Positions 33,700 to 45,054 of a stretch of DNA of 64,000 nt are shown here, piece after piece (the first letter of the stretch is position 1; each line of letters begins with the position of its first letter). The notes beneath the pieces were generated by a model. The model had not been told where the DNA came from. It worked only from the letters and a program-made list of their open reading frames with translations, and made no database searches. This DNA comes from Schistosoma mansoni. Lineage: Eukaryota; Platyhelminthes; Trematoda; Strigeidida; Schistosomatidae. The position numbers and the translations under genes are program-made. The stretch covers positions 55,239,943 through 55,303,942 of the forward strand of contig NC_031502.1 in NCBI RefSeq assembly GCF_000237925.1, given 5' to 3'.

Positions 33700-33885
33700 T
33701 ATCAATCATTTGTCTTGTAGCAGTAAATAAATCCACAAAATCAATAGCTCTGTAAGTGTTCGGCATTGAATGCTGACCACATTAGTTTTAATGGACTCAC
33801 CTGGCTGAAGGCGCTCCCTCATGCACCTGCACCAGATCATGTGCTCAACATCCCCTGCAATCGTTAGCCAGATTAGATTAGTCGA
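33700..33885 (+). repeat. Repeat E copy
   Basis: Inverted partner of 19000-19265, with blocks AATCAATAGCTCTGTAAG, GACCACATTAGTTTTAATGG and CACCAGATCATG. Confidence 0.55.
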
Positions 33886-34695
33886 TCCACAATATATTGA
33901 TAACCTGTCAAATATATCTTCGAACCTCCTCGCTTCTGTCTTTCGATTTCACTTGGTGGGTACGATTCATAATAGGTGTTACTGGTTAAAGCATTGTCAA
34001 ACTACGTATATCTGTGTCATCTTTAGTCCCAAACTTGACTGTTCATTCTTTAACACATCAATAACTCTCTGTTTTCGTTCTCTTCTCTTTGATCTTCATA
34101 ACCTTCTGCCGCCAGTTATTTTACTTTCGTTTGATGATACATACTACTTATATCTAACAATATCAGTAATACATACCACAATACTTTACAAAGCTGATCA
34201 AATTTTTTTTAAGTTGATCACATTACAAAGTATGGTTCATTAAAATAGACAGTGATGAACAGTAATGGTTGAATTGCATTTACGGATTGACCAAAGTTCA
34301 AATTATGAATTAACTGAAAACATCAGAATAGTATATGTTACTTACTAAAGAAACATGAATTAAAAGGAATCTCTTCTTTTACCGTAATTTAGCTTGGTGA
34401 GAATCATTAGACTAATTAAATATTAGATATTTAGTTCATAGTTCATTCATTCAAAGTGTACAAATGACCTTGAAAAAAGAATAAAGGTCATGTGATTAAC
34501 GGAACGCTATCGAGTTCAAAAATCACTTGCACTCCATCACGAACATACGTACGCATACACACAACACATACGTAGATATACATCATTCGATACAAACACT
34601 TATTACAAATACACGTGACTTAATTCATAATATAATTCAGCATCATTTGTTGAGTGAATAATCTGTAAGAAGTTCGTGGTGAAGGCAGGCGTTCA
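33885..34695. other. Intergenic sequence
   Basis: A 140-codon plus-strand frame starts inside repeat E (33821) and has no recognisable domain; I treat it as chance. Otherwise AT-rich with nothing identified. Confidence 0.35.
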
Positions 34696-34699
34696 CTTA

Positions 34700-35162
34700 T
34701 TATTATTTAAACACATACATATTGGTACAATGAGGCACCAAATAGATATGTACTACATAAGTCGTTCGATTTGTGTGAGGGCTTGGATACTACTTGGGTG
34801 CCCAAATCGAACGAGGTGGTTTCCTTAAGGGGCCACACCCCGAGCCTTCAACCGAAAGGTCTAATCTTCAAGATAGTGGAGCAACGTTAAGAGATACAGT
34901 CATTTGTTTCCTTAGGATCATGGATCCCATATTCATATTGATTTGGAATCAGGGTTTTCCAAGTTCCCTAGGAAGGTCTTCCATATCCACCAACTCGGTT
35001 AAAGCACCCAACATTCGCTTTTCATTCTCTCAATTTTGTAACGAACACCCCTTCCATGAGAAGGCAGTGAGTAGTGGTTGTATGCACGTGACCATGTGAG
35101 GGCATTTGGAGAGGGAAAGTTGACTCTCCCCGTTTTCGGCCATACCAGGGCATTTGGGGGCA
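34700..35162 (-). repeat. ATTT-tailed repeat T, antisense
   Basis: Tail ATTATTTAAACACATACATA at the left, GGGCATTTGGGGGC at the right. One internal deletion of about 60 bp. Confidence 0.8.
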
Positions 35163-35429
35163 AATTGAAATTAATTAAGTCATTTAATGACTTTATCCTC
35201 CGAGGCTTCATTACGTATTTTGAAGTTATTCGCTAAAGAAAATTGCTGAATTGAGATTGAAGGAGTTCCCTGCCAAAGGTTAAACAGATTTCCAATACTT
35301 CTTCGTTTGTAATGATCATATGAGCGAATTCGTTCCGTTTGATCTGAAAGTACTAACACACGCATAAATAAATAGAAAAAAATGGTTCTATTCAAAGATT
35401 ATATTGAGTCATAATAAATAACTTTTTAG

Positions 35430-35815
35430 TAGTTGAATTCATGAATTAATTAAAGCTAGGCTACCGTTTTGTCCTAGTATAGGACTCCTCAGAAGTGCGC
35501 ATCTACGATCTCGCTAACGGGATTCGAACCCACGACCTATCGGTCTCTCACGCGAACGTTTAAACTTTAGACCAATGAGTCAGTATCCAACGATATTAAT
35601 GTCTAACTTTAACCAATCCACCGAATGGTGCCACAGTCTAACATTGTCCTCAATGAGTTACTATCTGACAACAGAACCAGTTGAACTCCACTGCTTCTCA
35701 TTAGAACTCCAGGAAAAATAACTCTTGAAACTAGTCACTAGTGAAAAGTCTCACATTAGGACGAAACAGTTGTCTAATGCTTCTAGGTTTTCCATGATAC
35801 TCTAACTTTAATTAC
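35430..35815. repeat. HHR-SINE B, antisense unit joined to a sense 3' end
   Basis: Antisense 35430-35745, then sense from AGTCTCACATTAGGACG through GAAAC and CTTCTAGGTTTTCCATG at 35753-35815. Confidence 0.7.
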
Positions 35816-35869
35816 TTTTCTTTCTTCTTAATTTTAAAGTCATATTCATTTTAAAGTTACAAATATTTC

Positions 35870-36255
35870 AATCGTTTAAATCATGAATCAATTGAAGTTA
35901 GACCACTATGGAAAACCTGGAAACACTGGACGACCGTTTCATCCTAATGTAGAGATATCAACTCACTGAAGACTATTGGTGAACGGTTGCTCAAACACCG
36001 TGGATTGGATGAAGTTAGACAATAACACCGTTGAATGCTGGCTCATTGGTCTATCGGTTAAGTGCTCTGACGCGAGACTGGTAGGTCCAAGGTTCGAATC
36101 TCGCGAGTACGGGATCGTGGATGCGCACTGCCACTGAGGAGTCCCATAATAGGACGAAACGGCCATCCAATGCTTCCAGGTTTTCCATGGTGATCTAGCT
36201 TCAATTGACTCATGATTTCAACTATGAAAATACTGAAATATCCACAAAACCCCTT
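35870..36255. repeat. HHR-SINE B, inverted dimer
   Basis: Antisense arm (35880-35950), then a sense unit with head at about 36035-36100, hammerhead (CACTGAGGAGTCCC, GGACGAAAC) and full tail to CCACAAAACCCC. Confidence 0.75.
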
Positions 36256-36259
36256 TTGA

Positions 36260-36890
36260 TCTACTGAAATCATTATCATATTCACAATACCCCTTTTTTG
36301 ATATTTTGACAAGTTTTTTTAATAATTTTCACACCTATTTGAATACTAATTAAACTAATACTCATTTAGTCAATCATTCATTCATTCACACACACACACA
36401 ACACAATTATAGTATAGGGGGGTATAAATTATAAACCCAATTTATATACATAAACAAATATACATATAGAGATAAATACATTTAACTTATTGACATTTAT
36501 GATAACTATTCATCATCTCCAAGATGGTCAAGTTATTCCCATTACCATTATTATTACTATTACCATTACTATTATTAGTATTACTATTATTATTATTATT
36601 ATTATTATTATTGATGTGTCTATTGTATATGAGTAGATCTATGAAATAGGGTAAACATGATTTTTTTATATTTTTTTTTTAATAATAATAAATATGAATG
36701 AATTAACATTAATTAAGAATAGTAATCATTCAATTTGATTCATATTGAAATGTACTCATACCCATGTTAATAATAATGATAATAATAATGATGATGATGA
36801 TGATGAGAACTCAAGTTTCAGTTGCTGTCCTTATGTAATGGGGAATAAAATTTGAAACACGTACATCTTAAGTAAATAAGTAAATTAGAA
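36260..36890. other. Simple-sequence-rich intergenic region
   Basis: (CA)n at about 36390, long (ATT)n at about 36545-36612, and (AAT)n/(GAT)n at 36770-36810. No gene. Confidence 0.5.
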
Positions 36891-36892
36891 GG

Positions 36893-37490
36893 GCTTTTTG
36901 TGGAGATTTTAGTAATTTTATATAGTTGAAATCATAAGTCAATTGAAGCTAGATCACTATGGAAAACCTGGAAGCATTGGACGGTCGTTTCATCCTATTG
37001 CAGGACACCTCAGTGACAGTATGCATCCGTGATCCCGCCTCACGAGATTCGAACACAGGACCTACCATTATCGCTTGCCAAAGCACTTCAATTGACTCAT
37101 GATTTCAACTATAAAAATAAATAAATCATTAACAGAATTGGGGGGGGGGTTGAGGATATTTTGTAATGATTTTAATAGTTAAATTTATAAATTGATTTGA
37201 GTTAGATCACCATTATGGATCTAGAAACACTGGAAAGTATTTCGATGTAGTATGGGACTCCTTAATACTAAGCATCCACAACCTCGCATTCAAGACATGT
37301 GAATCAACTGAAGTTAGATATTAATACCGTTGGATGTCGAACCAGTGGTCTAGAGGTTGAGTGTGGGATTATGAATGAGCATTGTTAAACAGTCCCATAC
37401 TAGAACTAAACGGTTATTCAGTGATTCCGAATTTTTAATGGTGATCTAACTTAAATCGACTCATGAATTTAACTATTAAAAATAAATAAT
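36893..37490. repeat. HHR-SINE B, two adjacent rearranged copies
   Basis: Antisense 36893-37085 fused to a short sense tail (37085-37120), then an older inverted dimer at 37141-37490 in which the hammerhead is degenerate. Confidence 0.65.
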
Positions 37491-37499
37491 AACTCTACA

Positions 37500-37935
37500 A
37501 ACAAAGATGGATAATGGCTAGCAGTGGAATCCAGTTTGACGCGAGTTTCGTCCTGTTTGAGACTCGTCAGCTGGATGTACCTGCATCTCAGAGTTGATGT
37601 TCACTCTGGTACTCGAATCCAGTACCTTTCGCATCAAACGCCGTCAGGTCATCCGCTCAGCTACTGAGTTATGATAGCCACTTGCTTGTGCAATGGGGCG
37701 AAGTTTATATTCACTTGGTGTTGCATCTTCCCATTGATGTACATCCAGCTGACGAGTCCCAATTAGGACGAAATGCGCGTCCTGGATTCCACTACTAGCC
37801 ACTATCCATCTTTACTTACAACGCTTGCAAATTAAGACTATATCGAGGCAATACGCACAGTGTGCACACATGCCAATTGCAGTCCTACATAACAATGGGG
37901 CGATACAAGTAAACAACACCAAGTGAATTTAAATA
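37500..37935. repeat. HHR-SINE A, inverted dimer
   Basis: Antisense copy 37500-37738 (hammerhead 37529-37576 with an insertion in stem III), then sense 37738-37935 with an intact hammerhead, 3' flank and body. Confidence 0.85.
37743..37787 (+). ncRNA. Hammerhead ribozyme (family A), intact
   Basis: Stem I ATCCAG/CTGGAT perfect, core CTGACGA and GAAA perfect, stem II GTCC/GGAC, stem III TGC/GCG, cleavage expected after the C at 37781. Best family A candidate for activity in the window together with 19453-19497. Confidence 0.88.
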
Positions 37936-37939
37936 ACAA

Positions 37940-38754
37940 CTTTATTTAGAATGAAAATGTTCCAAAAAACCCATTGATTTACATTGTACTAAATTACTAT
38001 CTCCATAATGATTATTTCAAATGATTCTGGAATTTATTTTGGGTAAAATTTACTTTTCATCAAGGATTATTATCATCTAGGAAACAGTTAAAGATTAGAG
38101 AGTATTGGACAGGTGTTTTGTCTTAATAATGATGATCTTCATCAGTGTTCAATGATAATCATGCTCAGAACTTCTAGTTCTGGCGAAAAACTATTCTACA
38201 TTTCCAATTAATTTATAACATAGAGTGACATCACCCACTTCAATTGATGGGTAACTGTCTTAGATTCTCCATTGTTAAACTCCATCAATCATATCTTGTC
38301 AGAATTTAAGGAAGTCATTTGTAGTCAGTAGTAAGCGGGTTTATAATCAGTAGTTACTTATTAGTTTATCAAGATCAGTTGAAATAGGTATTCGTCAAGG
38401 ATTATCAACGACTTAGAAATCAATGAATATTAGACACTATGGATCCACTAGACAAAATGGGATTGAACTCCGATCAAGTAATATGCACTGTACACTATAA
38501 ACCATTGATATCTAATAAACCAGTATTTTTTTTTAATTCAATGAATTTAACATACTTTGTAGGTATCATTACCAAGGATTGACTTGATAATTTTGAATAA
38601 ATTGAGCATTGGGTAGATTGTTATAAATAAATAGTAATATATTTATAATATCCCAATGAGTCGAAAAAAATTAGATTTTCTGACGTTTCGTGACTCAGTG
38701 TAAGCCACTTCTTCAGAGGATTAATAACCAAATCAAAATTAATTCAAGTTAGCA
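37940..38754. other. Intergenic sequence upstream of the intact RTE
   Basis: Faint decayed SINE B traces at about 38090-38200; otherwise AT-rich and unassigned. Confidence 0.35.
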
Positions 38755-38767
38755 TACTTTCGTCTAA
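38755..38767. repeat. Target-site duplication, left copy
   Basis: TACTTTCGTCTAA, repeated exactly at 41969-41981, flanks the RTE. Confidence 0.95.
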
Positions 38768-38880
38768 CTCCGCCTGTAGCTCCTCCAGGGGCTACTGCCG
38801 GTCCCAAGCCCGGGTAAAGGAGGAGGGTTGGGCATGGGGTTAGCGACCCCATCCCGTAGAAAATCAACTCGCTAAAAAAA
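38768..38880 (+). promoter_or_regulatory. Structured RTE 5' UTR, candidate HDV-like ribozyme fold
   Basis: Possible helices in order: CTCCTCC (38780-38786) with GGAGGAG (38819-38825); CTAC (38792-38795) with GTAG (38856-38859); CCGG (38798-38801) with CCGG (38810-38813); ATGGGGT/ACCCCAT hairpin (38834-38852). Loop CCCAA (38803-38807) can also pair with TTGGG (38828-38832). This strand order is that of the HDV nested pseudoknot, found in 5' ends of some RTE and R2 elements. The candidate P1 starts 12 nt inside the element, which fits less well. A local hairpin GTAGC/GCTAC competes. Confidence 0.35.
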
Positions 38881-38939
38881 CGCTAACCAGAAAAAATCAT
38901 TCAAACCATTCAAACTCTGCCCTGGGAGTAGAAGGAAAA

Positions 38940-41906
38940 ATGACGTCTCATGATGAAAGCCGAGTTCCTTCGGAAGTCATGAGGCCGATGCACCTTCTTA
39001 CAACCAGAGCGACAATTTTTATAGGTACATGGAATGTCCGGACAATGTGGGAGACCGGCAGAGTCTTCCAAATTTCTGCGGAAATGAGGAAATACAACCT
39101 GGAAGTGCTTGGAATCAGTGAAACACATTCGACGCAGGTTGGACAACAACGACTGTCTTCAGGAGAACTTCTGTTATACTCCGGTCATGAAGAAGAAAAT
39201 GCCCCACATACACAAGGAGTTGCATTGATGCTGTCCAGAAAAGCACAAAATGCACTTATAGGATGGGAATCTCATGGACCAAGGATCATCAAAGCCTCCT
39301 TCAAAACAAAGAGAGAGGGCATTACAATGAACATCATCCAATGCTATGCGCCGACCAACGACTACGATGAAGACGCTAAAAACCAATTCTACGATAGGCT
39401 GCAGTCAATCTTCGAGAAGTGCCCAACCAAGGACCTGACCATTCTAATGGGAGATTTCAATGCCAAGGTTGGAAAGGACAACACTGGATACGAAGACGTC
39501 ATGGGACAACATGGACTGGGAGGAAGGAACGAAAACGGTGAGAGATTTGCAAACCTATGTGCCTTCAATAAACTGGTCATAGGTGGCACCACATTCCCAC
39601 ACAAAAACATACACAAAGCCACTTGGATTTCACCGGATCACACTACACAAAATCAAATCGACCATGTCTGCATCAACAAAAAGTTCAGGAGGACGATGGA
39701 GGATGTGAGAACCAGAAGAGGAGCTGATATAGCATCCGATCACCATTTGCTGGTCGCCAAGATGAAACTAAAACTCAAGAAGCACTGGACAATGGCGCGG
39801 ACAACATCACAAAAGTTTAACACGGCCTTTCTTCGAGATGCTGACAAACTCAACGAATTTAACATAGCCCTCAGCAACAGGTTCGAGGCCTTTCATGACC
39901 TACTCAATGGAGAGGGAACCACCATAGAGAGCAGCTGGAAAGGTATCAAGGAGGCAATCGTTTCAACATGTCAGGAGGTTCTGGGCCAAAAGAAGCACCA
40001 TCACAAGGAATGGATCACTGTTGGTACACTGGATAAGATTGAAGAAAGAAGGAACAAGAAGGTAGCAATCAATATCAGCCGAACAAGAGCAGAAAAAGCC
40101 AAGGCACAAGCCGAATACACAGAGGCAAACAAGCAAGTGAAGAGGAGCATCAGGACCGACAAACGTAAATATGTGGAAGATTTAGCGATGACAGCGGAAA
40201 AGGCTGCAAGAGAGGGAAACATGAGACAACTGTATGATACAACAAAGAAACTTGCTGGAAATTACCGTCAACCAGAAAGACCAGTGAAAAACAAGGAAGG
40301 CAAAGTAATCAACGATATTGAAGAACAACGAAACAGGTGGGTAGAACACTTCAAGGAACTCTTGAACCGACCAGCTCCACTGAACCCACCCAACATCGAA
40401 GCAGCACCCACAGACCTCCCAATCGATATTGGCCCACCAACAATTGAAGAGACCAGCATGGCCATTAGACAAATCAAGAGTGGCAAAACAGCGGGACCAG
40501 ACAACATCCCGGCAGAGGCACTGAAAGCAAATGTAACAGCAACTGCCAAGATACTCCACATCCTCTTCAGTAAGATTTGGGACGAAGAACATGTACCAAC
40601 AGACTGGAAAAAAGGACTTCTCATCAAGATTCCAAAGAAAGGCGATCTGAGCAAGTGCGACAACTACAGGGGCATCACTCTCCTCTCAATACCAGGAAAA
40701 GTCTTCAACAGAGTATTGTTAAACAGGATGAAGGATTCCGTGGACGCCCAACTTCGAGATCAACAAGCTGGATTTCGTAAGGATAGATCGTGCACAGATC
40801 AAATCGCAACTCTACAGATCATTGTGGAACAATCAATCGAATGGAATTCATCACTGTACATCAACTTCATCGACTACGAGAAGGCATTTGATAGTGTGGA
40901 CAGGACGACACTATGGAAGCTTCTTCGACACTACGGCGTGCCTGAGAAGATAGTCAACATCATACGGAACTCCTATGATGGACTAAACTGCCAAATCATC
41001 CACGGAGGACAACTCACCGACTCGTTCGAGGTAAAGACCGGTGTTAGGCAAGGTTGCCTACTCTCACCCTTTCTCTTTCTCCTGGTGATCGACTGGATCA
41101 TGAAGACGTCAACATCTGGAGGAATGCACGGGATACAGTGGACAGGCAGGATGCAGCTTGACGATTTAGACTTCGCGGATGATCTGGCTCTTCTATCACA
41201 AACGCAACAACAAATGCAGGGGAAAACGACCAGTGTGGCAGCAGCCTCAGCAGCAGTAGGTCTCAATATAAACAAAGGGAAAAGCAAGACTCTCCGATAC
41301 AATACAATATGCACCAATCCAATTACACTTGACGGAGAAGCTTTGGAGGATGTGGAAATCTTTACATATCTGGGCAGCATCATTGATGAACACGGTGGAT
41401 CAGATGCAGATGTGAGGGCGCGGATCGGCAAAGCAAGAGCAGCATACCTACAGTTGAAAAACATCTGGAGCTCAAAACAATTGTCAACCAACACCAAGGT
41501 TAGAATTTTCAATACAAATGTCAAGACAGTTCTTCTGTATGGGGCAGAAACGTGGAGAACTACGAAAACCATTATCCAGAAGATACAAGTGTTTATTAAC
41601 AGCTGTCTACGCAAGATACTTCGGATCCGATGGCCAGACACTATCAGCAACAAGTTACTGTGGGAGACAACAAACCAGATTCCAGAGGAGGAAGAAATCA
41701 GGAAGAAGTGCTGGAAGTGGATTGGGCACACTTTGAGGAAATCACCCAATTGTGTCACAAGACAAGCCCTAACATGGAATACCGAAGGTCGAAGGAGAAG
41801 AGGAAGACCAAAGGACACATTACGCCGACAAATGGAGACAGACATGAGAAGAATGAACAAAAACTGGATAGGACTAGAAAGGAAGGCCCAGGACAGAGTG
41901 GGTTGA
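38940..41906 (+). CDS. RTE endonuclease/reverse transcriptase, 988 aa
   Basis: A single polyprotein that nicks target DNA and reverse-transcribes the element RNA. The N-terminal AP-type endonuclease (about residues 25-280) shows [11 protein letters not shown], the ISETH glutamate, [11 protein letters not shown], and IASDHHLLV with the SDH motif. A lysine/arginine-rich linker (about 350-440) follows. The reverse transcriptase (about 490-790) shows [68 protein letters not shown] and the catalytic FADD in [10 protein letters not shown]. The C-terminal part has a [16 protein letters not shown] block with Cys and His, then [13 protein letters not shown]. Length is normal for RTE. All catalytic motifs are present and there are no internal stops. 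ATG at 38940 is the first in frame and leaves a 172-nt leader. Activity is inferred, not shown. Confidence 0.95.
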   Translation: MTSHDESRVPSEVMRPMHLLTTRATIFIGTWNVRTMWETGRVFQISAEMRKYNLEVLGISETHSTQVGQQRLSSGELLLYSGHEEENAPHTQGVALMLSRKAQNALIGWESHGPRIIKASFKTKREGITMNIIQCYAPTNDYDEDAKNQFYDRLQSIFEKCPTKDLTILMGDFNAKVGKDNTGYEDVMGQHGLGGRNENGERFANLCAFNKLVIGGTTFPHKNIHKATWISPDHTTQNQIDHVCINKKFRRTMEDVRTRRGADIASDHHLLVAKMKLKLKKHWTMARTTSQKFNTAFLRDADKLNEFNIALSNRFEAFHDLLNGEGTTIESSWKGIKEAIVSTCQEVLGQKKHHHKEWITVGTLDKIEERRNKKVAINISRTRAEKAKAQAEYTEANKQVKRSIRTDKRKYVEDLAMTAEKAAREGNMRQLYDTTKKLAGNYRQPERPVKNKEGKVINDIEEQRNRWVEHFKELLNRPAPLNPPNIEAAPTDLPIDIGPPTIEETSMAIRQIKSGKTAGPDNIPAEALKANVTATAKILHILFSKIWDEEHVPTDWKKGLLIKIPKKGDLSKCDNYRGITLLSIPGKVFNRVLLNRMKDSVDAQLRDQQAGFRKDRSCTDQIATLQIIVEQSIEWNSSLYINFIDYEKAFDSVDRTTLWKLLRHYGVPEKIVNIIRNSYDGLNCQIIHGGQLTDSFEVKTGVRQGCLLSPFLFLLVIDWIMKTSTSGGMHGIQWTGRMQLDDLDFADDLALLSQTQQQMQGKTTSVAAASAAVGLNINKGKSKTLRYNTICTNPITLDGEALEDVEIFTYLGSIIDEHGGSDADVRARIGKARAAYLQLKNIWSSKQLSTNTKVRIFNTNVKTVLLYGAETWRTTKTIIQKIQVFINSCLRKILRIRWPDTISNKLLWETTNQIPEEEEIRKKCWKWIGHTLRKSPNCVTRQALTWNTEGRRRRGRPKDTLRRQMETDMRRMNKNWIGLERKAQDRVG

Positions 41907-41968
41907 AGAATGCTGGTCGGCGGCCTATGCTCCATTGGGAGTAACAGGCGTAAGTAAGTAAAGTAAAG

Positions 41969-41981
41969 TACTTTCGTCTAA
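41969..41981. repeat. Target-site duplication, right copy
   Basis: TACTTTCGTCTAA, identical to 38755-38767. Confidence 0.95.
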
Positions 41982-42029
41982 TTGCATTGGTGAGTTATCA
42001 CTGTGTTTTAAATGTATTACACTACTCCA

Positions 42030-42520
42030 GTCGTTTACCCTTCATAGAGAAGAATAGGCAATCCATCAGTATTCGACATCCAACTCTGTTCTGGACAATC
42101 CCTTCCGGATTTTTCAAGTTGCTATTCATCCTTTTTATGTCTGCTTCCAATTCTCGGAAGATGTGGAGTCTTTCACGTACCTGGAAAGCATCATCAATGA
42201 ACAAGAATGATCTAATGCAGACGTAAAGGCGAAGATTTACAAAGCAGGGACAGCATTTCTACAATTGAAGAATATATGGAACTCAAAACAACTGTCAACT
42301 AATTTCAAAGTGAGAATCTTTAATACAAACGTCAAGACGGTCAGTTCTACTGTACGGAGAACTAGTACAATCATCATCAAGAAAGTACAAACATTTATAA
42401 ATACTCAGCAGACAAGAAAAGGATGAATAACAGCTGGAGAGAATTGTCGAGGACAGAGTTGGATGTAGAGTGCTGATGGTAGGCCTATGTTCCTTCATGA
42501 GTATTAACGGGTGCAAGTAA
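42030..42520. mobile_element. RTE LINE fragments arranged as an inverted dimer
   Basis: Antisense 3' end (42030-42163) joined at ATTCTCG/GAAGATGTGGAG to a sense fragment (42163-42520) that again reaches the 3' end (GAGTATTAACGGGTGC). Both parts are decayed. The arrangement is the same as in the hammerhead SINEs. Confidence 0.7.
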
Positions 42521-42534
42521 ACAATTGATTTCCA

Positions 42535-42735
42535 ATTCTCATTGCAGTGTTTTCTTTGATCTTCCTGTTTCCCGTTTACCTCTCACAATCCTAAGTTAGC
42601 GCTTGATTCATGATACAGTTTGACGACTTCCCACATTCATGTCCTATCCTTTTTTCCTAATTTTCTCTCCAACTGGAAGCTGGTTTACTTTCTCCCACAT
42701 TAGGCTGTTGCTGATGGCGATCACTGTATGGATCA
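42535..42735 (-). mobile_element. RTE LINE fragment, decayed
   Basis: Antisense to the [10 protein letters not shown]...SNCI to [10 protein letters not shown] region (CTTCCTGTTTCCCG, CCCACATTAGGCTGTTGC). Confidence 0.65.
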
Positions 42736-42994
42736 TGAATTTCAATTTTATTCTACTTATCTTGATTTAGATAGCTTTCATATTGTCTACAAATTTTACA
42801 TAATTTCATTTCATAGTTTTATTTCTGAAACACATAGGTTTCATATTTCCCTAAGAGAATGAACAAACATTTGACTTGGAGTTATTGTAATCAACTTAGC
42901 ATCTCATGTAATATCATTTTTTTAAAAGAAAGACTATTTAGTAAAACAAATAATTGACTTGTACCTTGTGCATCCTTTTCCCAATCTATAGATA

Positions 42995-43480
42995 TATGCC
43001 CTGGTACGGCCGAGAATGGGGAGAGTCAACTCTCCCTCTCCAAATGCTCTCATATGGCCACGCGAATATATAGCCTCTGCCAGGGAAGTCCTACTCACTG
43101 CCTTCTCGTGGCATTACTGTTGTTTACGAAATTGAGAGGACGAAAAGCGAATGTCCGGCGCTCTAACAGAGTTGGTGGACATGGAAGGTTCACCTATGGG
43201 AGTTGGAAAACCCTGATTCCAAACCAATGCTCCACATGGGCTCCAGTATCCTGAGGGAACAAATAGCGTATGAATCAATCGTTGGTCACTGGCTACCATG
43301 GAACTGCATCTCCTTGTGATGCTCATGCCTTGTGAATCAGACCTCTAGGTCAAAGTCTCCGGGTGTGGCCCCCTAGCAGTATCAGGGACCTTACACAAAT
43401 GGAATGAGATTTGTGTGGCGCATATGTATTTGGTGTCCCCTTGTACCAATATTGATGTGTTCAAATAAAATAAATAAAAG
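42995..43480 (+). repeat. ATTT-tailed repeat T, sense
   Basis: GCCCTGGTACGGCCGAGAATG at the start (20 bases from CCCTGG), tail TCAAATAAAATAAATAAAAG. An internal deletion of about 40 bp lies near 43370. Confidence 0.8.
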
Positions 43481-43504
43481 GATATATCTCTATTAATTTT
43501 AAGA

Positions 43505-43640
43505 AAAAAGTGACCCGAATAGCTCAATGGTAACGTCTCAAACTATGACATTAGATGATAGGAGATTGAATCCCACAAGGGAGTATCATCTTTCTCAAGA
43601 TAACATGCGCACAGGATTTCTAGTCAGTTGGAGCCGTATT
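43505..43640 (+). repeat. HHR-SINE family C-like head
   Basis: A box (ATAGCTCAATGGTAACG) and B box (GAGATTGAATCCC), followed by TTCTCAAGATAACATG as in the left-edge copy; the hammerhead itself is not recognisable. Not a functional tRNA. Confidence 0.5.
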
Positions 43641-43960
43641 TAAACTTAGTCGATAGAGTTCTATCGTTCCTAAGGTACTAAACAAAAATAACACTAGTCA
43701 CTTTGTCAGGTTCAGACAATTATGAAGTAGTTTCAATTTGGGCTTTGATTCAGTCAGTCGGTTTATAAATTGTTCGTTAGATTTAGCCGCTGCCCTATGT
43801 CCAATATTAGACACAACTATTTAGTAACTAAGATAAACATATTTATTCACCGCTCCGTTACATCATCACAACATTTTTTATTAAGTTATTCAGTAGTAAC
43901 TAAAGATCCAACTGAAGTTTCCATACCTTACATCAACGGAATTACAGAGAAAATTATCTG
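43640..43960. other. Intergenic sequence
   Basis: No feature recognised; a 63-codon plus-strand frame here looks like chance. Confidence 0.35.
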
Positions 43961-43967
43961 ATTTAGG

Positions 43968-44020
43968 TGGAGTTTTTATTCTCTGAGGTGGATGGTTTGG
44001 CGGTGGAGTTTTCAGAAAAA
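43968..44020. repeat. Palindromic repeat P, left-arm fragment
   Basis: GGTGGAGTTTTTATTCTCTG and GATGGTTTGGCGGTGGAG, directly followed by repeat D. Confidence 0.6.
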
Positions 44021-44385
44021 TAAAGAAAGCTACCTCGTTGGGATCCGCGAGATGATAGCGATCGATGGTTAGAGACCTTGAATGACATGGTTCAACATCG
44101 TTTGCAATGGTGAAGGTGCATCCACTCTTTGTGCTCTACCAAATTCTCATCTTCTGAATTCTTCATGCCCCTATCTTTTCTAATTTATTTCACTGGATTA
44201 TACTCCTTCAATAACATCTTCAAACCCTAATCTTTCCGATTACTGTTTATACTCTTACTACATCTACCACTATGGGATTTGAATCGACAACTGCATGTCT
44301 GTGCTAATGTGGTATGACAACTCGAACTGATGTATGTACGTACGAAGTTCTACGTTGTGACTGACTGACATATATACTAAACTAA
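44020..44385 (-). repeat. Repeat D, full length antisense
   Basis: Very close to 14655-15035 in inverted orientation, ending TACGTTGTGACTGACTGAC. Confidence 0.75.
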
Positions 44386-44389
44386 GATA

Positions 44390-44640
44390 GACTTCTGATG
44401 AATACCACCTTTAAGTTAAACTTATTTCTACCGCACATAATCTTTACAATCATGGTTAACAATAAGCTTATGGGCAAAACAATGAGTGATGTTAGAATTT
44501 ATAGCCTGTTTGTCATATTTGGATTCGAACAAGCTTAATTGTCATGGTAAAGTTACATCCAACTTAACTTCAATAAAGCTATTCATTAGAGCCAAATTCA
44601 TTATCATGTTAAAGTTCGATTCCTTTTTGTAATAAACATT
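44390..44640. other. Intergenic sequence
   Basis: AT-rich, nothing recognised. Confidence 0.35.
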
Positions 44641-44644
44641 TAAT

Positions 44645-45010
44645 TTTGAGATGGTGGAGAAGATTTATAGCTCAGGTGGATGATTTTGATGGAATTTTAT
44701 TCTCTGAGTTGGATGATTTGGTCGTGAAGCTTTCATCGTCATTCTGAACGACATCATCAGCATAAACTTCGGGTAGAAGTGAAGTGTTTGAATTTCTCCA
44801 CATATGGTTCATAGCTTGTCCTGTTCACCTCGACGTTGATTGGCTCTTGTTGATTAGCATCGAGGTGCACAGGACAAGCTATGAACTACATGTGGAGAAA
44901 CTCAAACACTCCACTTTTATCCGAAGTTTGTGCTGATGATGTCGTTCAGAAAGATGATGAAAGCTCTACGATCAAACCATCCATCTCAGGGAACAAAACT
45001 TCATAAAAAA
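44645..45010. repeat. Palindromic repeat P, full length
   Basis: Arms of ~165 bp around GTTGATTGGCTCTTGTTGAT at about 44835. The same centre and boundaries as 12203-12548; the terminal GGTGGAGAAGATTTATAGC faces AACAAAACTTCAT on the right. Confidence 0.75.
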
Positions 45011-45054
45011 CATTTAATTATAATCATTTTAAATACAATGTAATTATCATAGTT

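Larger units (their letters stand above)
38768..41968 (+). mobile_element. Full-length RTE-clade LINE (SR2/SR3/Perere-3-like), apparently intact
   Basis: A 3.2 kb element bounded by a perfect 13-bp target-site duplication. Layout: GC-rich structured 5' UTR (38768-38939), one ORF (38940-41906), short 3' UTR with hairpin (GCTCC/GGAGT) and terminal ACAGGCG(TAAG)n(TAAAG)n tail. A short-tandem tail instead of poly(A), one ORF with AP endonuclease and reverse transcriptase, and ~3.2 kb length are typical of RTE. The clean ORF and perfect duplication point to recent insertion. Many 5'-truncated relatives lie in the window. Confidence 0.95.

Noticed and set aside
33821-34243. 140-codon plus-strand frame
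   Set aside because: Starts inside repeat E and has no recognisable domain or splice context.
40182-41935. Long minus-strand frames opposite the RTE ORF
   Set aside because: Shadow frames of the 988-residue plus-strand ORF.
43505-43640. Possible tRNA gene
   Set aside because: Only A and B boxes fit; acceptor and anticodon stems do not pair, so it is a SINE head. The same applies to all SINE A and B heads.
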